The notes: generated by a model from the sequence alone, not told the origin. DNA of 64,000 bases from an uncultured Roseobacter sp. (GCF_947488185.1 NZ_CANKYM010000002.1:62001-126000), one strand, 5' to 3'. Counted from the first letter of the stretch, positions 25,795 to 34,815 are shown. A program made the numbers and translations.

Positions 25795-26439
25795 CTAACG
25801 CGCCCCATGAAGCATCTGTCCACGCTTGATGAACAGCCGAGCAAGCGTGATCACCAAGGCAAAGGCGATCACACCGAGATAGCGTTCATAGAGACCATCC
25901 ACAGAATCCGGCAGAAGGAAGAAGACCGGGGCCGATACAACCCAAATCAGCGATATTGCGACAAGGATCGCCCCGTAGCGCCTGCCCGCTCGACGGGCCC
26001 CCTGGGACATCAGCCATGGCACCGCCGCCATGATCGCGCCAAGGCCATAGACCAGATAGATGTGGATCACGACACCGTCCGAGTCACGATCACCATATTC
26101 GTTGCGGGCGCCGATCAGGAACACCAGCAAGCCGAGCAGGGCCAGGCCCACGATGCCGATGCTCCACTTCCACCCGCCCATATGCACATGAGCAGACAGC
26201 AAGGCGGTGCAAATCAGCGATCCGGAAAACGCGTAGATGCCGATGTCCACGATGAACTCGTACCGGCCCGCGCCAAGGTCGCTGATCGTGTCGGCGATCC
26301 AATCGTGGTCTGGAACGACAAAATCGGCAATGAGGATCGATATGCTGAAAACGGCACAGCCGAGAATGGCGGCCCAGCCCAATGCGACCATGAGCAGTGG
26401 TTGGTCACTGACTTTTGGTGTGGACGTCTCGTCAGGCAC
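25795..26439 (-). CDS. DUF998 family membrane protein
   Basis: A 214-aa protein with six hydrophobic helices. VPDHDWIADTISDLGAGRYE between helices 1 and 2 is the DUF998 hallmark (S-D-L-G). It starts at GTG (26439). Role unknown; members are integral inner-membrane proteins. Same strand as its neighbours with about 250 bases on the CsbD side. Confidence 0.82.
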   Translation of the reverse strand: MPDETSTPKVSDQPLLMVALGWAAILGCAVFSISILIADFVVPDHDWIADTISDLGAGRYEFIVDIGIYAFSGSLICTALLSAHVHMGGWKWSIGIVGLALLGLLVFLIGARNEYGDRDSDGVVIHIYLVYGLGAIMAAVPWLMSQGARRAGRRYGAILVAISLIWVVSAPVFFLLPDSVDGLYERYLGVIAFALVITLARLFIKRGQMLHGAR

Positions 26440-26520
26440 AACGTTTGACCATGGTATCCGCGGATGGGTGAGACGGAAGTGGCCCGGCGGGCCACTTCGC
26501 TTGGGTTACAGACCTTTAGG

Positions 26521-26940
26521 TCAGTTCCACCATGCTTCGTCGACCGAGTCCATCTCTTCGAGTTGCTCTTCGGTCTTTCGGGTGACGATCACATAGGTTT
26601 TGTCGTCCACCGGCGTAAGGCGGATGTCATCCACGGGGACGAACACGTGCTTGTCACCGATGTCGAGAAAGCCGCCGACTTCAGCGACAATGCCAATCAT
26701 CTGGCCGTCGCGGTCGAGAATGACGTCTTCGATTTCCCCGATATCATTCCAGTCGGGACCGACGCCTTCAGCTTCCCAGTTGCCCCAGGTATCTTGATCC
26801 ATCGGGCCATTGAGCGTGTAGATGTCGCCGCCGGTGATGTCGCGCGTCCGGATCATGTTCGCGGTGTCCATGTGGGCTTCGGCAAGAGCCGGGCCTGTGG
26901 CGATCACGGCGATCAGGGCGGTTACGGAAAGTTTTTTCAT
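26521..26940 (-). CDS. Secreted PRC-barrel domain protein
   Basis: A 139-aa exported protein: signal peptide (MKKLSVTALIAVIATGPALA), then a PRC-barrel-like fold with IGEIEDVILDRDGQMIGIVA and EVGGFLDIGDKHVFVPVDDI. The C-terminus is acidic. GGAGA lies 7 bases before the ATG. Periplasmic PRC-barrel proteins are common next to envelope-stress genes in alphaproteobacteria. It is divergent to, and shares the GGFL-x-x-G-x-x-x-V-x-V-P-V motif with, the gene at 27378. Confidence 0.82.
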   Translation of the reverse strand: MKKLSVTALIAVIATGPALAEAHMDTANMIRTRDITGGDIYTLNGPMDQDTWGNWEAEGVGPDWNDIGEIEDVILDRDGQMIGIVAEVGGFLDIGDKHVFVPVDDIRLTPVDDKTYVIVTRKTEEQLEEMDSVDEAWWN

Positions 26941-27377
26941 TCTGACGTCTCCAATATTTTCTTCGTGTATCCAGACAATTGGGCTCTCAGGCGCTCCGTG
27001 GCCATCCTTCGCGCAGGGCGAAATGCCCAAGCATTAAACTGGAACAGTATTTAAAATGCCCGCTTCGGTGGTTTCTGTTCAACCGGCCGCTTCGGGCTGC
27101 CTTGATCAACAGGCACCGACGTCTGATCGGGGGCATGAAAGTCGGAAAACTTGTCAGGGATTAGTGCCTCGGGCCACCTCATCACGGCAAAAACTGCTAA
27201 TTCCATGACAGCTTCAAGGGCTGGCATCTCTGTCGGTTCAGGCATCCGGCGGTAAGACAAAGGCGCGTCGTAAATGGGGCGCTCGAGCCAATCCGGAAAT
27301 CAACTTTGTCCGAGGTCACACGATTTGAGCGCACGCCTCCGGGCAGTGCTCGATCCCGGTCATGCGAAGGAAACTAT
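26941..27377. other. Divergent intergenic region between two PRC-barrel genes
   Basis: This 437-base stretch should carry the promoters for both PRC-barrel genes. A minus-strand 69-codon frame (27051-27260, Pro/Glu-rich, MSYRRMPEPTEMPALEAVME) is the only candidate gene and is weak. No clear sigma-factor box could be assigned by eye. Confidence 0.4.
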
Positions 27378-28451
27378 ATGAGCCCGACACTGAAAACACT
27401 CCTCGGCACTGCCGCCATCGGCGCGTTGGCCGCAACGGGCACTCTCGCCCAGTCGACGACCGAAACCGACGCGACCGTCGTTCCCGCTGAAGTCGGACAG
27501 GTGGTCGTCGAGCAGGAAGATGCAACCGTCAATGTGACCGTGCCAGACCCCAACGTTGAAGTGACACAAGGCCAGCCCGTGGTCACGGTCGAGCAACCGC
27601 AACCCGAGATCACCGTGGTGGTGCCGGAACCCACCGTGAAGGTTCGCCAACAGGCCCCGATCATCACCGTTGAGCAGGCCCAGCCGCAGATCACGGTCGT
27701 GATCCCCGAGCCTGTTGTCACCGTGATGGTGCCCAAGCCTGAAGTGGATGTTGAGACGGGCGAGCCAATCATTGACCTTGATCAGCCCGAACCTGTCGTA
27801 CGATTCATTCGCCCGGAGCCGAAGATCACCATCCAGGAAGCGCAGCCGCGCGTGGAATTCCAGCAAGGCGAGGCGCAGGTCAATATCTCTGATGCGCAGG
27901 AGGCCCGGATCGACGTGACGCAGGCCGACGCGCAAGTGAATCTGGAGCAAGGCGAGAGCGCCAATGTGTCCGTCACCAGCGAGGAGCCAGAGGTCAACGT
28001 CGTCGATGGCGGCGTAGCGAATGTCGAGGTTGAACAGATGCAGGCGCGCGTTGTCATGGAGGATTTTAAAGCGGATGCGGCCGGGAACATGGCTGACGAG
28101 GACCGCGCCCGCTATCAGGAGACGGTAAAGGTACTGCCGATCTTTAACCGCAAGGCCGAAGACTTGATCGGGCGGAGCGTTGCCACTGAAACCGGTGAAG
28201 ACGTGGGCGAGGTCGATTTCATCGGTATACGCGGTCAAACGCTAGTGGCCGTCATCGGCGTTGGCGGTTTCCTTGGCATGGGCGAAAATGAAGTCGCAGT
28301 GCCGGTCGAGAAACTGATCCTGCGCAAAGACGAGCTGATCCTGCCCGAGTTCACGCAGTCCAAGCTGGAGAACATGCCTGAGTATAGCGAGACAGAAGTG
28401 CGCGTGCTCGACCCCGGTCTGCGCCTGGCCGAGCAACTCGGTCTCGACTGA
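27378..28451 (+). CDS. Exported V-x-V repeat protein with C-terminal PRC-barrel
   Basis: A 357-aa protein: signal peptide (LLGTAAIGALAATGTLAQS), then about 200 residues of tandem beta-strand repeats of roughly 18-22 residues with alternating Val/Ile (for example EQPQPEITVVVPEPTVKV, EQAQPQITVVIPEPVVTV). It ends in a PRC-barrel domain (VATETGEDVGEVDFIGIRG, VGGFLGMGENEVAVPVEKL). The repeats should form an elongated beta-solenoid or rod, suggesting a periplasmic spacer. The frame extends to 27306, but ATG 27378 begins the signal peptide. A strong terminator follows at 28507. Confidence 0.8.
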   Translation: MSPTLKTLLGTAAIGALAATGTLAQSTTETDATVVPAEVGQVVVEQEDATVNVTVPDPNVEVTQGQPVVTVEQPQPEITVVVPEPTVKVRQQAPIITVEQAQPQITVVIPEPVVTVMVPKPEVDVETGEPIIDLDQPEPVVRFIRPEPKITIQEAQPRVEFQQGEAQVNISDAQEARIDVTQADAQVNLEQGESANVSVTSEEPEVNVVDGGVANVEVEQMQARVVMEDFKADAAGNMADEDRARYQETVKVLPIFNRKAEDLIGRSVATETGEDVGEVDFIGIRGQTLVAVIGVGGFLGMGENEVAVPVEKLILRKDELILPEFTQSKLENMPEYSETEVRVLDPGLRLAEQLGLD

Positions 28452-28506
28452 GCGTCAGATTGATGCGGGCACCGGAACGTATCTTGATGGTGTAGGTAAC
28501 GAGTTC

Positions 28507-28544
28507 GCTGCCGCCGGTGTCCCTCCGGCGGCGGCATTTTTTTT
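28507..28544 (+). terminator. Rho-independent terminator
   Basis: An 11-bp G+C-rich stem (GCTGCCGCCGG with CCGGCGGCGGC), 7-base loop, then A and eight T. It lies 56 bases after the stop of the V-x-V repeat/PRC-barrel gene. Confidence 0.9.
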
Positions 28545-28621
28545 GTAAATGAGTACAGCGTGAGCGCCGAGATGCCGCTCGCATAACACCTCCCCTCAAC
28601 TCTCGAAGAAGGACCTAAAGA

Positions 28622-28876
28622 ATGACTGGAATAGGATGGATCGGATCACTGATCATCGGCGCGCTCGCGGGCTGGATCGCGGAGAAGATCATGAAATCGG
28701 ACCAAAGCCTGCTTATGAATGTTGTGCTCGGTATCGTCGGTGCGCTGGTCTTGAACTGGCTGCTGATCGCGATCATCGGCACGACGCTTGGCGGGTGGAT
28801 CGGTCAGTTGATCGTTGCCGCTGCTGGTGCCTGTATGCTGATATTCGTGGCGCGCCTTGTTCGCAGGAAGACCTGA
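28622..28876 (+). CDS. GlsB/YeaQ/YmgE family stress membrane protein
   Basis: An 84-aa protein with three transmembrane helices. IGWIGSLIIGALAGWIAEKI opens with the typical G-x-x-G-x-x-A-G-x-x-A pattern, and a second Gly-rich helix follows (GTTLGGWIGQLIVAAAGACM). These transglycosylase-associated-type proteins are small acid- and general-stress inner-membrane proteins. It converges with the AI-2E permease gene. Confidence 0.92.
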   Translation: MTGIGWIGSLIIGALAGWIAEKIMKSDQSLLMNVVLGIVGALVLNWLLIAIIGTTLGGWIGQLIVAAAGACMLIFVARLVRRKT

Positions 28877-28914
28877 GCGGAGATCAGCTGGCGGTGCGGG
28901 CCGCCGGCAGCCAT

Positions 28915-30048
28915 CTAGTCCCGGGCGCCGCTCCCCGAGGTGTCGTCCAGATCCCCTAGAAACCGGGCGAGGGTCTGCAGTGATTTGGTCTCATCGCAAA
29001 CGATCTTGAGCACGATCAAGATGGGCAGAGCGACGATCATTCCAATGATCGACCAGATCCAAGCGAAGAAGGCGACAAACAGGAAAACGACCGGGGTGTT
29101 CAACCGCATTCTGCGCGAAATTATAAGCGGTGTGATGAACTGACCTTCGATGGAAGTTAGCGCGATATAAGTCGCAAATACACCTGCTGCGGCCAACGTC
29201 CCTTCAAGAGTGACGAAGGCGACGGCGGCCGCGATGGCCGCGCCCATCAGCCCGCCCAGGAACGGTACGAAATTGAGCCCGAAGGCCATGAAGCCGAAGA
29301 TGATCGCGTTCGGCAGACCCCAGAAATGCGTCGCAATGGCCACCGCCACCCCAAGGCCCGCGTTGATGAACGCAATGCCGCCCAGATAGTATCCCAGACG
29401 ATCCTCGATCGAATGCACCACCTCCACGGCGCGCCGCTTGTCGGCAAACCGCTCGAAGCTTTGCACGGTCTTGGTCAGGAACATGTCCCCCGATGCAATC
29501 AGGAAGAACAACAGGATCAGCGCGAAGAGAATCCGGCTGAGGAAACCGGGCGCCATGCTGAAGAGGGTCGTGGCGATGCCTGTGTTGGACACTACCTCGA
29601 CCTCCACTGTTTCGGCGTTTTGATCTTCGATGATCTCCTCGGCCGCAACGGTCGCGTCATTGATGGCTTCCAAGGTGCCACCCGCTGCGGAGAGCTTTTG
29701 CTTGATTTCATCCATAAGTGACGGCAGGTCCTCAATGAACTGCGCCGCCGGTGCGCTGAGCTGCACAAGCAAGAGTACGATGAGGGCTGTCAGAAAGGCA
29801 GTGAACAAAGCGGCCGAGACAATCGGCGCGATCCCGAGCTTGGACAGAATACGACGGGGTCGGTTCAGGACGAAATAGCCAAGACATGCGGCAGTAACCG
29901 GTATCAGAAAATCGCTGGCCCAGACCAGAGCCTGCAACAGCAGTAAACCGAAAATGCCGATGAGCGGGACCTCCAAGCGGTTCCGCAACGCAGCAGGCCG
30001 ACGCCGTGGCTGTGCCTTGGCCGACGGCTTGGCCGGCTTACTGTCCAT
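28915..30048 (-). CDS. AI-2E family transporter
   Basis: A 377-aa permease with about eight transmembrane helices and a basic N-terminus. GFMAFGLNFVPFLGGLMGA and IEGQFITPLIISRRMRLNTP are the AI-2E (PF01594) hallmarks (N-x-I/V-P-x-x-G and E-x-x-x-x-x-P-x-x-x-x). The long loop (about 100-160) is acidic. Family members export small solutes or autoinducer-2, or act in Na+/H+ exchange; the substrate here is unknown. Last gene of a minus-strand operon beginning near 34120; it overlaps the EEP gene by 11 bases. Confidence 0.9.
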   Translation of the reverse strand: MDSKPAKPSAKAQPRRRPAALRNRLEVPLIGIFGLLLLQALVWASDFLIPVTAACLGYFVLNRPRRILSKLGIAPIVSAALFTAFLTALIVLLLVQLSAPAAQFIEDLPSLMDEIKQKLSAAGGTLEAINDATVAAEEIIEDQNAETVEVEVVSNTGIATTLFSMAPGFLSRILFALILLFFLIASGDMFLTKTVQSFERFADKRRAVEVVHSIEDRLGYYLGGIAFINAGLGVAVAIATHFWGLPNAIIFGFMAFGLNFVPFLGGLMGAAIAAAVAFVTLEGTLAAAGVFATYIALTSIEGQFITPLIISRRMRLNTPVVFLFVAFFAWIWSIIGMIVALPILIVLKIVCDETKSLQTLARFLGDLDDTSGSGARD

Positions 30049-31015
30049 CGTTCGGCCTTTGATTGAGGATGAAAGCGGTGGCCGCCATCGGGAAGTGATC
30101 GGACCCGAAAGGCTCTAGCCTGCGGAACGACACCAGCCCGACGTCCTTTGTCATGAACATCTGATCGATCGGTAGGCGCATGAACGGATACTCCGCGTGG
30201 AAGCTGGACATCATGCCGCGTCCCACGCGTGGCTCCAGAAAATCGCCGTATCGTTTGAACCGCTTCGTGGTCCAGGACCAGGCAACATCGTTGAAATCCC
30301 CCATCACGACAGTCGGCCGTTCGGACGATTTGGTCATCAAGGCGGCCTCGTTGATCTGCCTGTCGCGCACGGCCGTCGTGTTGTCGGGCACGGGGGGCCG
30401 CGGATGCAGACCGATGAAGTTGAATGCGGCACCGCTTGGGGACGTCATCACCGCCCTGACGGCGGGCGTATCATCGGCCAAGGGCCACAGCAGATCGACG
30501 CCGGAGGTTTCCAGCCGCGTGGCAAAGATCAGCCCATAGTGGTCATCGGCGATGTGTGACTTGATGGTTGGGTAGCGGGCGAGCGTCTGTGACAAGGCTG
30601 CGTGCCACGTGTCATCGGTTTCCATCAGAAGTAAGACATCCGGGTCTTCGCGTTCGAGAATTGCGATCAGATCATGATGCCGGGTGTTTTCCATCAGTAC
30701 GTTCACCGACAGGAGTGACATCTCCTCTGCCGGAGACGGTGCACCTGCGATGTCGACTTCCGTACGCGCCAGTGGTGTGTAGGGGAAGATCTGCATCCCC
30801 TGATAGACCATCACAGCAATCAAAGCGGCTGCCAGAAGAGGCTTCTGGGACATCGCGAAGGGCAGGCAAGCGAGCAGGGTTAGCAGTGCCACTCCGGCGA
30901 TGTGCAGGCGTGGAAAATCCCACATGCGGACCCACCAGGTCGCGCTGCTGGTCAGCGGCAGGAGCGTGGTGATGATAATGATAAGAGCGAGGCCCCAGAA
31001 AACCCAGTTCAGCAT
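30038..31015 (-). CDS. Endonuclease/exonuclease/phosphatase family membrane protein
   Basis: A 325-aa protein with three N-terminal transmembrane helices (LALIIIITTLLPL; IAGVALLTLLACLPFA; LLAAALIAVMVYQ), then an EEP domain. EEP motifs: LLSVNVLMENTRH, DVLLLMETDD (metal-binding Glu), GLHPRPP (catalytic His region), VVMGDFND (Asp/Asn) and FGSDHFPM (final Asp-His). The active site should face the periplasm. Substrate may be a phosphoester lipid or nucleic acid. It lies 16 bases after YihY and overlaps the AI-2E gene. Confidence 0.87.
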   Translation of the reverse strand: MLNWVFWGLALIIIITTLLPLTSSATWWVRMWDFPRLHIAGVALLTLLACLPFAMSQKPLLAAALIAVMVYQGMQIFPYTPLARTEVDIAGAPSPAEEMSLLSVNVLMENTRHHDLIAILEREDPDVLLLMETDDTWHAALSQTLARYPTIKSHIADDHYGLIFATRLETSGVDLLWPLADDTPAVRAVMTSPSGAAFNFIGLHPRPPVPDNTTAVRDRQINEAALMTKSSERPTVVMGDFNDVAWSWTTKRFKRYGDFLEPRVGRGMMSSFHAEYPFMRLPIDQMFMTKDVGLVSFRRLEPFGSDHFPMAATAFILNQRPNDGQ

Positions 31016-31031
31016 GCGGCGGATTGCGGCA

Positions 31032-31979
31032 TCATGACTTTGTGGCCTCGCCCAAAGTATCGGCCTTCACTGCCTCGCGCGATCCCATCGGTTCATCGGG
31101 GCCTTGTGTCGTGTCAGCGCGCGTCTGCGCCTCCATCTCGGCATTCAGCTCCGCGCCCAGCAGGATAATGAAGGCGGATATCCAGAACCACATCAGCAGA
31201 ACGACCACCCCGGCCAGCGTCCCGAAGCTTTCGTTGTAGGACCCGAAATTCCCAACATAGAACGCAAAGCCGGCCGAGGCGATGACCCAGATGAGGCAGG
31301 CGACGATTGCGCCGGGCGAGGCCCATTTCCATTCCGGTTCATCGCGAGACGGCGCATAGCGGTAGAGCACGGAAAGGCCAAAGACGGTCAGACAGAATAG
31401 CCCGATCCAAAGGCCGACCGTCATGAAGACCTCGAACATCGGACCAAATTCCAGAAGTGCCAGAACCGCGGGCAAGCCAAGGGTTGCCATCAAGGCGACC
31501 AGCAGGCCGACCATCAGAAAAAGCGTCAAGGCAAATGTGACAAGTTTGAGCTTTATGAACCCGCGATCTTCATCCTCGTCGTAAGCGACGTTGATGCCTT
31601 CGATGAGGCTCGCCATACCTTTCGACGCTGAATAAAGCGCGATCAGAACGCCGGCGAGTGCCGCAAGGCCGAGGCCGCCTTCGCGGGACCCGGCCACGGC
31701 GGTGGCCTGCCCCGTGACAATTGCGATCACGTCTTCCGGCATGAGGCCTGACAGGCGTTCTAGCTGATCGACGATCTGGCTCGGTTCGACCATCAACCCG
31801 CTGATGGCAATAAGCGCGGTTATGGCGGGGAAAAGGGCCAATAACCCGTAAAAGGCAATTCCGGCCGCAATCAGCCCGACCCGGTCGGCGGAAATCTCGT
31901 CCTTGAGGCGAAAGGCAATATCCTTCCAGCCGCGGGCCGGGATGTCGGTCGGGGTCTCGGCAGAGCGGCCGCGTGGCAT
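31032..31979 (-). CDS. YihY/BrkB family inner-membrane protein
   Basis: A 315-aa protein with six transmembrane helices. RVGLIAAGIAFYGLLALFPA is the YihY/BrkB opening motif and LRYAPS-like VLYRYAPSRDEPEWKWASPG the conserved P-x-x loop; FGSYNESFGTLAGVVVLLMW completes the family signature. Formerly called RNase BN in error. Role unclear, possibly lipid or envelope transport. Acidic and basic tails are cytoplasmic. Operon partner of the DUF3618 and EEP genes. Confidence 0.92.
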   Translation of the reverse strand: MPRGRSAETPTDIPARGWKDIAFRLKDEISADRVGLIAAGIAFYGLLALFPAITALIAISGLMVEPSQIVDQLERLSGLMPEDVIAIVTGQATAVAGSREGGLGLAALAGVLIALYSASKGMASLIEGINVAYDEDEDRGFIKLKLVTFALTLFLMVGLLVALMATLGLPAVLALLEFGPMFEVFMTVGLWIGLFCLTVFGLSVLYRYAPSRDEPEWKWASPGAIVACLIWVIASAGFAFYVGNFGSYNESFGTLAGVVVLLMWFWISAFIILLGAELNAEMEAQTRADTTQGPDEPMGSREAVKADTLGEATKS

Positions 31980-32043
31980 GACAGAACCTCAGGTTTGGGA
32001 GATGAGAAGGCAGGAAAGGGCCGAATGGCCTCTCCCGGATTTA

Positions 32044-33162
32044 TCAGGACTTGGGCTTGCCCAGATTCTTGTCCTGCGCTTCGGATTTGGCCGTCTTCGC
32101 AACCCGTTCTGCCGCGTTTTTGGCCTTGTCACCAATCGCCTCGACAGCGGATTTGTCGCCGGGCGCGCCACTGTCCATGTCGGCCTTGGTCTCCGCTGCG
32201 ATGTCCTTGACTTCATCTTTCACTGAGCCCGCAATGGACAGCGCCTTCGCTTTTTCCTCCTCGAAGATGCGCTCGGCTTCGTCATAGAGGCTGTCACTCT
32301 GCGCGCCCATCAGATCGTCTTCGGCCTTTGTGCGCGGCAAAGCCCCGCCCAACGCGGCACCGACGGCGAGTGCGAGCGCACCAACGACCAACGGCTGTTG
32401 ATCATAAAAGTCAACCGCCGCATCCGTTCCCTGGTGCATCGACCGCGCGGCGGAGCGGCGCATTTCCACGGCTTTCTGACGTGCGGCGATCACACGCTTG
32501 CGACCTTCTTCGGTGAGCGTCTCGGTGCCCTCCGCGATACGGTGTCTCGCCGTGGCCAGACCCTGCTTTACGGATTGCGTCGCAGTTCCCGCCGTCGATT
32601 TTGCGGAAGACGCGGCATCGCCGAGCGCCGAGCCAGCGCTTGCTAGGCCGCCCTTCACCGATTGTGCGCCATCCGCCGCCTTGTCCTTCACGGCTTCGGC
32701 ACTGCTGGACAGACGGTTTGCCACCGAAGGGCTGTCTTCGTCATCGTGATCCCGCGCCCAGGAGGGCTCCGAAGGGGATCGCGTACTAAGCGTTGTCGGC
32801 GGCGTGTAAGGCATTCCGCGCTCGGCACGATTGCGGTGAAACTCGCCTTCTGCCGAACTGTAGCGGTCATCGTCGAAATCATCGGAAGCGCGGTGACGTG
32901 GCTGCGGCTGCTGGGAATCTCCAAATATCAGCCAGGCCAGACCGATGCCGGTGAGCGCCAGCGGGATCGGGTTGGCTTTGACCTGATTGGAGATTGAGCG
33001 GCCCATGTCGCCACCGTGTTCGCGAAACTGATCGCTGATCTGGCGAACGATGGTGTCGAGTGAAAACTTGTTCTGCAGGTCCTCCAGATTGGAGGTCAGG
33101 TCGGACCGCTGATCTTCGATCTCGCGTTCGATTTCTTTCGGGCTGCGGGTCTCATTTGTCAT
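32044..33162 (-). CDS. DUF3618 domain protein with long Ala-rich region
   Basis: A 372-aa protein. The first about 80 residues are DUF3618 (SPKEIEREIEDQRSDLTSNL, ending in a short transmembrane helix ALTGIGLAWLIFG). A low-complexity Ala/Ser/Lys helix (AVKDKAADGAQSVKGGLASA) follows, with a second membrane segment (VVGALALAVGAALGGALP) near residue 270. It starts inside the holin-like gene's end (11-base overlap). DUF3618 with a holin-like partner is a common alphaproteobacterial stress-operon pair of unknown mechanism. Confidence 0.85.
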   Translation of the reverse strand: MTNETRSPKEIEREIEDQRSDLTSNLEDLQNKFSLDTIVRQISDQFREHGGDMGRSISNQVKANPIPLALTGIGLAWLIFGDSQQPQPRHRASDDFDDDRYSSAEGEFHRNRAERGMPYTPPTTLSTRSPSEPSWARDHDDEDSPSVANRLSSSAEAVKDKAADGAQSVKGGLASAGSALGDAASSAKSTAGTATQSVKQGLATARHRIAEGTETLTEEGRKRVIAARQKAVEMRRSAARSMHQGTDAAVDFYDQQPLVVGALALAVGAALGGALPRTKAEDDLMGAQSDSLYDEAERIFEEEKAKALSIAGSVKDEVKDIAAETKADMDSGAPGDKSAVEAIGDKAKNAAERVAKTAKSEAQDKNLGKPKS

Positions 33163-33553
33163 CGTAGGCGTCCTTCACGGCTGCGGCATCGCGCTGGACG
33201 TTCTTCACGGTCCGCGTCGGTGCGAGGCTTGAGAGTTTGAGGTCGTTGACGCCCTTGCTGATCAAAGCAAAGGCAATGATGCCAAGTGCGGTGCCAACGA
33301 TCAGCGATGACCAACCGGCTTCCAGACCAATATCGGTGAGCGCCGCCACGAGTGCGGCGGCCAGAACATTCAGAGCGACCAGGGCGATGATGGCTGCACC
33401 GGCGATCAGGCCAAGGGCGATACCAGCCTTGGTGACGTTCTCGCTGATTTCGGCGCGGGCGAGGTCGACCTCATTGCGCACCAGGCCACCGACGTTGCTC
33501 ATTACATCAGACAGAAGATGACCTGCGCTCTTGTTTGTCGTGTTGTCGCTCAT
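33152..33553 (-). CDS. Holin-like (DUF1469) membrane protein
   Basis: A 133-aa protein: an amphipathic N-terminal helix (VGGLVRNEVDLARAEISENV) then two transmembrane helices (LGLIAGAAIIALVALNVLAA; SLIVGTALGIIAFALISKGV), the phage_holin_3_6/DUF1469 layout. Despite the name it is not a lysis protein here; it is paired with DUF3618. Overlaps both neighbours by a few bases, so it is cotranslated. Confidence 0.85.
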   Translation of the reverse strand: MSDNTTNKSAGHLLSDVMSNVGGLVRNEVDLARAEISENVTKAGIALGLIAGAAIIALVALNVLAAALVAALTDIGLEAGWSSLIVGTALGIIAFALISKGVNDLKLSSLAPTRTVKNVQRDAAAVKDAYDDK

Positions 33554-34032
33554 GAGACCTCTCCGTGCGGTGTGGTTCCACGCGCGGTGAGGATTGCCTG
33601 CGGATCACGGGTGTTGGACGCTTTGGCGAACCTAGTGGCCGCAAAGCCGATCAGGGCAGCGCCACCGAGAAACACCAATGGGTTCTTGCGGGCGAAGGCG
33701 CTGACATCCTGCACCAGCTCACTCAGATCCTTGTTGCGCATCGCCTCGGAAGCATCGGCCAGACCTTCGGCGATTTGACCGAAGGTGCGTTCTTGCGGAG
33801 AGCCGCTGCGCATCTCTTCGGCTGCGGTGCGAAGCGCTGACGCAACACCCGACATCTCGTCGGCGACCGATGACTTGGCGGTCTCCGCATGATCCTTTGC
33901 AGCGGAGGCGGCATCTTTCGCGACGTCACGGGCGGCGGATTTCGCGTTCTCCGTCATTTCGCCCGCTTTCTGCTTGGCCTGCGATGCGTCGGAATGGGCA
34001 GACGTTTGGTCCGGAGTTTTTTGTGTCGACAT
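33550..34032 (-). CDS. Membrane-anchored Ala-rich stress protein
   Basis: A 160-aa protein. The first 100 residues are an Ala/Lys/Glu-rich helix (ASQAKQKAGEMTENAKSAAR) like LEA-type or nutrient-deprivation-induced proteins. One transmembrane helix (NPLVFLGGAALIGFAATRFA) lies near the C-terminus. ATG 34032 with GGAGAG directly upstream is preferred over 34044. Overlaps the holin-like gene by 4 bases. Likely a stress-induced inner-membrane protein with an extended cytoplasmic helix. Confidence 0.7.
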   Translation of the reverse strand: MSTQKTPDQTSAHSDASQAKQKAGEMTENAKSAARDVAKDAASAAKDHAETAKSSVADEMSGVASALRTAAEEMRSGSPQERTFGQIAEGLADASEAMRNKDLSELVQDVSAFARKNPLVFLGGAALIGFAATRFAKASNTRDPQAILTARGTTPHGEVS

Positions 34033-34051
34033 GAATCTCTCCACTTCAGGT

Positions 34052-34120
34052 TCAGAACAGAAAACTGATGACAGCCAAAACGACGACGATCAGTCCGATG
34101 AGGTAAAAGACGTTATGCAT
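34052..34120 (-). CDS. 22-residue hydrophobic peptide
   Basis: A complete mini-gene: ATG at 34120, AGGAG 8 bases upstream, stop TGA at 34052. It encodes MHNVFYLIGLIVVVLAVISF plus LF, a single transmembrane helix. It lies 19 bases before the stress-protein gene at 34032, same strand, at the head of the seven-gene operon. Tiny hydrophobic peptides of this type are common in Rhodobacterales stress operons and often escape annotation. Expression is not shown. Confidence 0.6.
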   Translation of the reverse strand: MHNVFYLIGLIVVVLAVISFLF

Positions 34121-34314
34121 TAGAGGCTCCTCTGATGGGGCGTGACTGTGGTCAGCCCCGCTGTGAGCAGCTTAGGCGGTTGAGGTTTGTGATGCGGGGC
34201 GCAGACGCTAATCTGGTTTAGCATTTGCCCATTCGAAGGACGCTCCAGCCAGATCGTCTCTGTTGCGGTGGCCGATTCCAGTTAGCGTGAAAGCTCACCT
34301 CGAAAGGATCGAAC

Positions 34315-34812
34315 ATGAGCATCGACACTCTGGAAGACCTCTATCTTGAACAACTCAAGGATATCCACAGCGCCAACGTACAGGCGCTGGATGTCACCAA
34401 GGAGATGGCGCAGGCGGCAAGCGACAAGGACCTGTCCGACGCTCTCAACGCCGGAGCGGACGGTGTTCAGGACGGCATCACCGCCCTCAACAAAATTTTC
34501 GAAGGTCACGACGAAAATCCGAGCGGCGCGCACTGCAAAGGCATGGAAGGCCTCGTGAAAGAATCACGAGCCCATGCGATCGAAGAAACATTCGGCGAGG
34601 ACGCGACCAAAGACGCGATGATCATCACGCAATACCAGCGACTGGTCCACTACGCCATTGCAGGATACGGCTGTCTTGCCGCCTTCGCTGACCGGCTGGA
34701 GCTGGATGAGGATGTGGCAGCGCTCAAGAAATGCCTTGATGCATCCTATGATGGCGACCGTACGATGACCGAGCTTGCGACAGGCGGGATCAACAAGGAT
34801 GCGGCTGCATGA
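34315..34812 (+). CDS. DUF892 (YciE/YciF) ferritin-like stress protein
   Basis: A 165-aa four-helix protein. MSIDTLEDLYLEQLKDIHSA and the repeat-like QYQRLVHYAIAGYGCLAAFA match DUF892, where Glu/His residues (ELKD-type EQLKDIH, HAIEE) can bind a di-iron centre. Involved in osmotic or oxidative stress in relatives. AAAGGA lies before the ATG. It ends 3 bases from the convergent Crp/Fnr gene and diverges from the membrane-stress operon. Confidence 0.88.
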   Translation: MSIDTLEDLYLEQLKDIHSANVQALDVTKEMAQAASDKDLSDALNAGADGVQDGITALNKIFEGHDENPSGAHCKGMEGLVKESRAHAIEETFGEDATKDAMIITQYQRLVHYAIAGYGCLAAFADRLELDEDVAALKKCLDASYDGDRTMTELATGGINKDAAA

Positions 34813-34815
34813 CCC

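Noticed and set aside
27360..28238. 292-codon minus-strand frame
   Set aside because: Antisense to the V-x-V repeat/PRC-barrel gene; its repetitive sequence merely mirrors the repeats.
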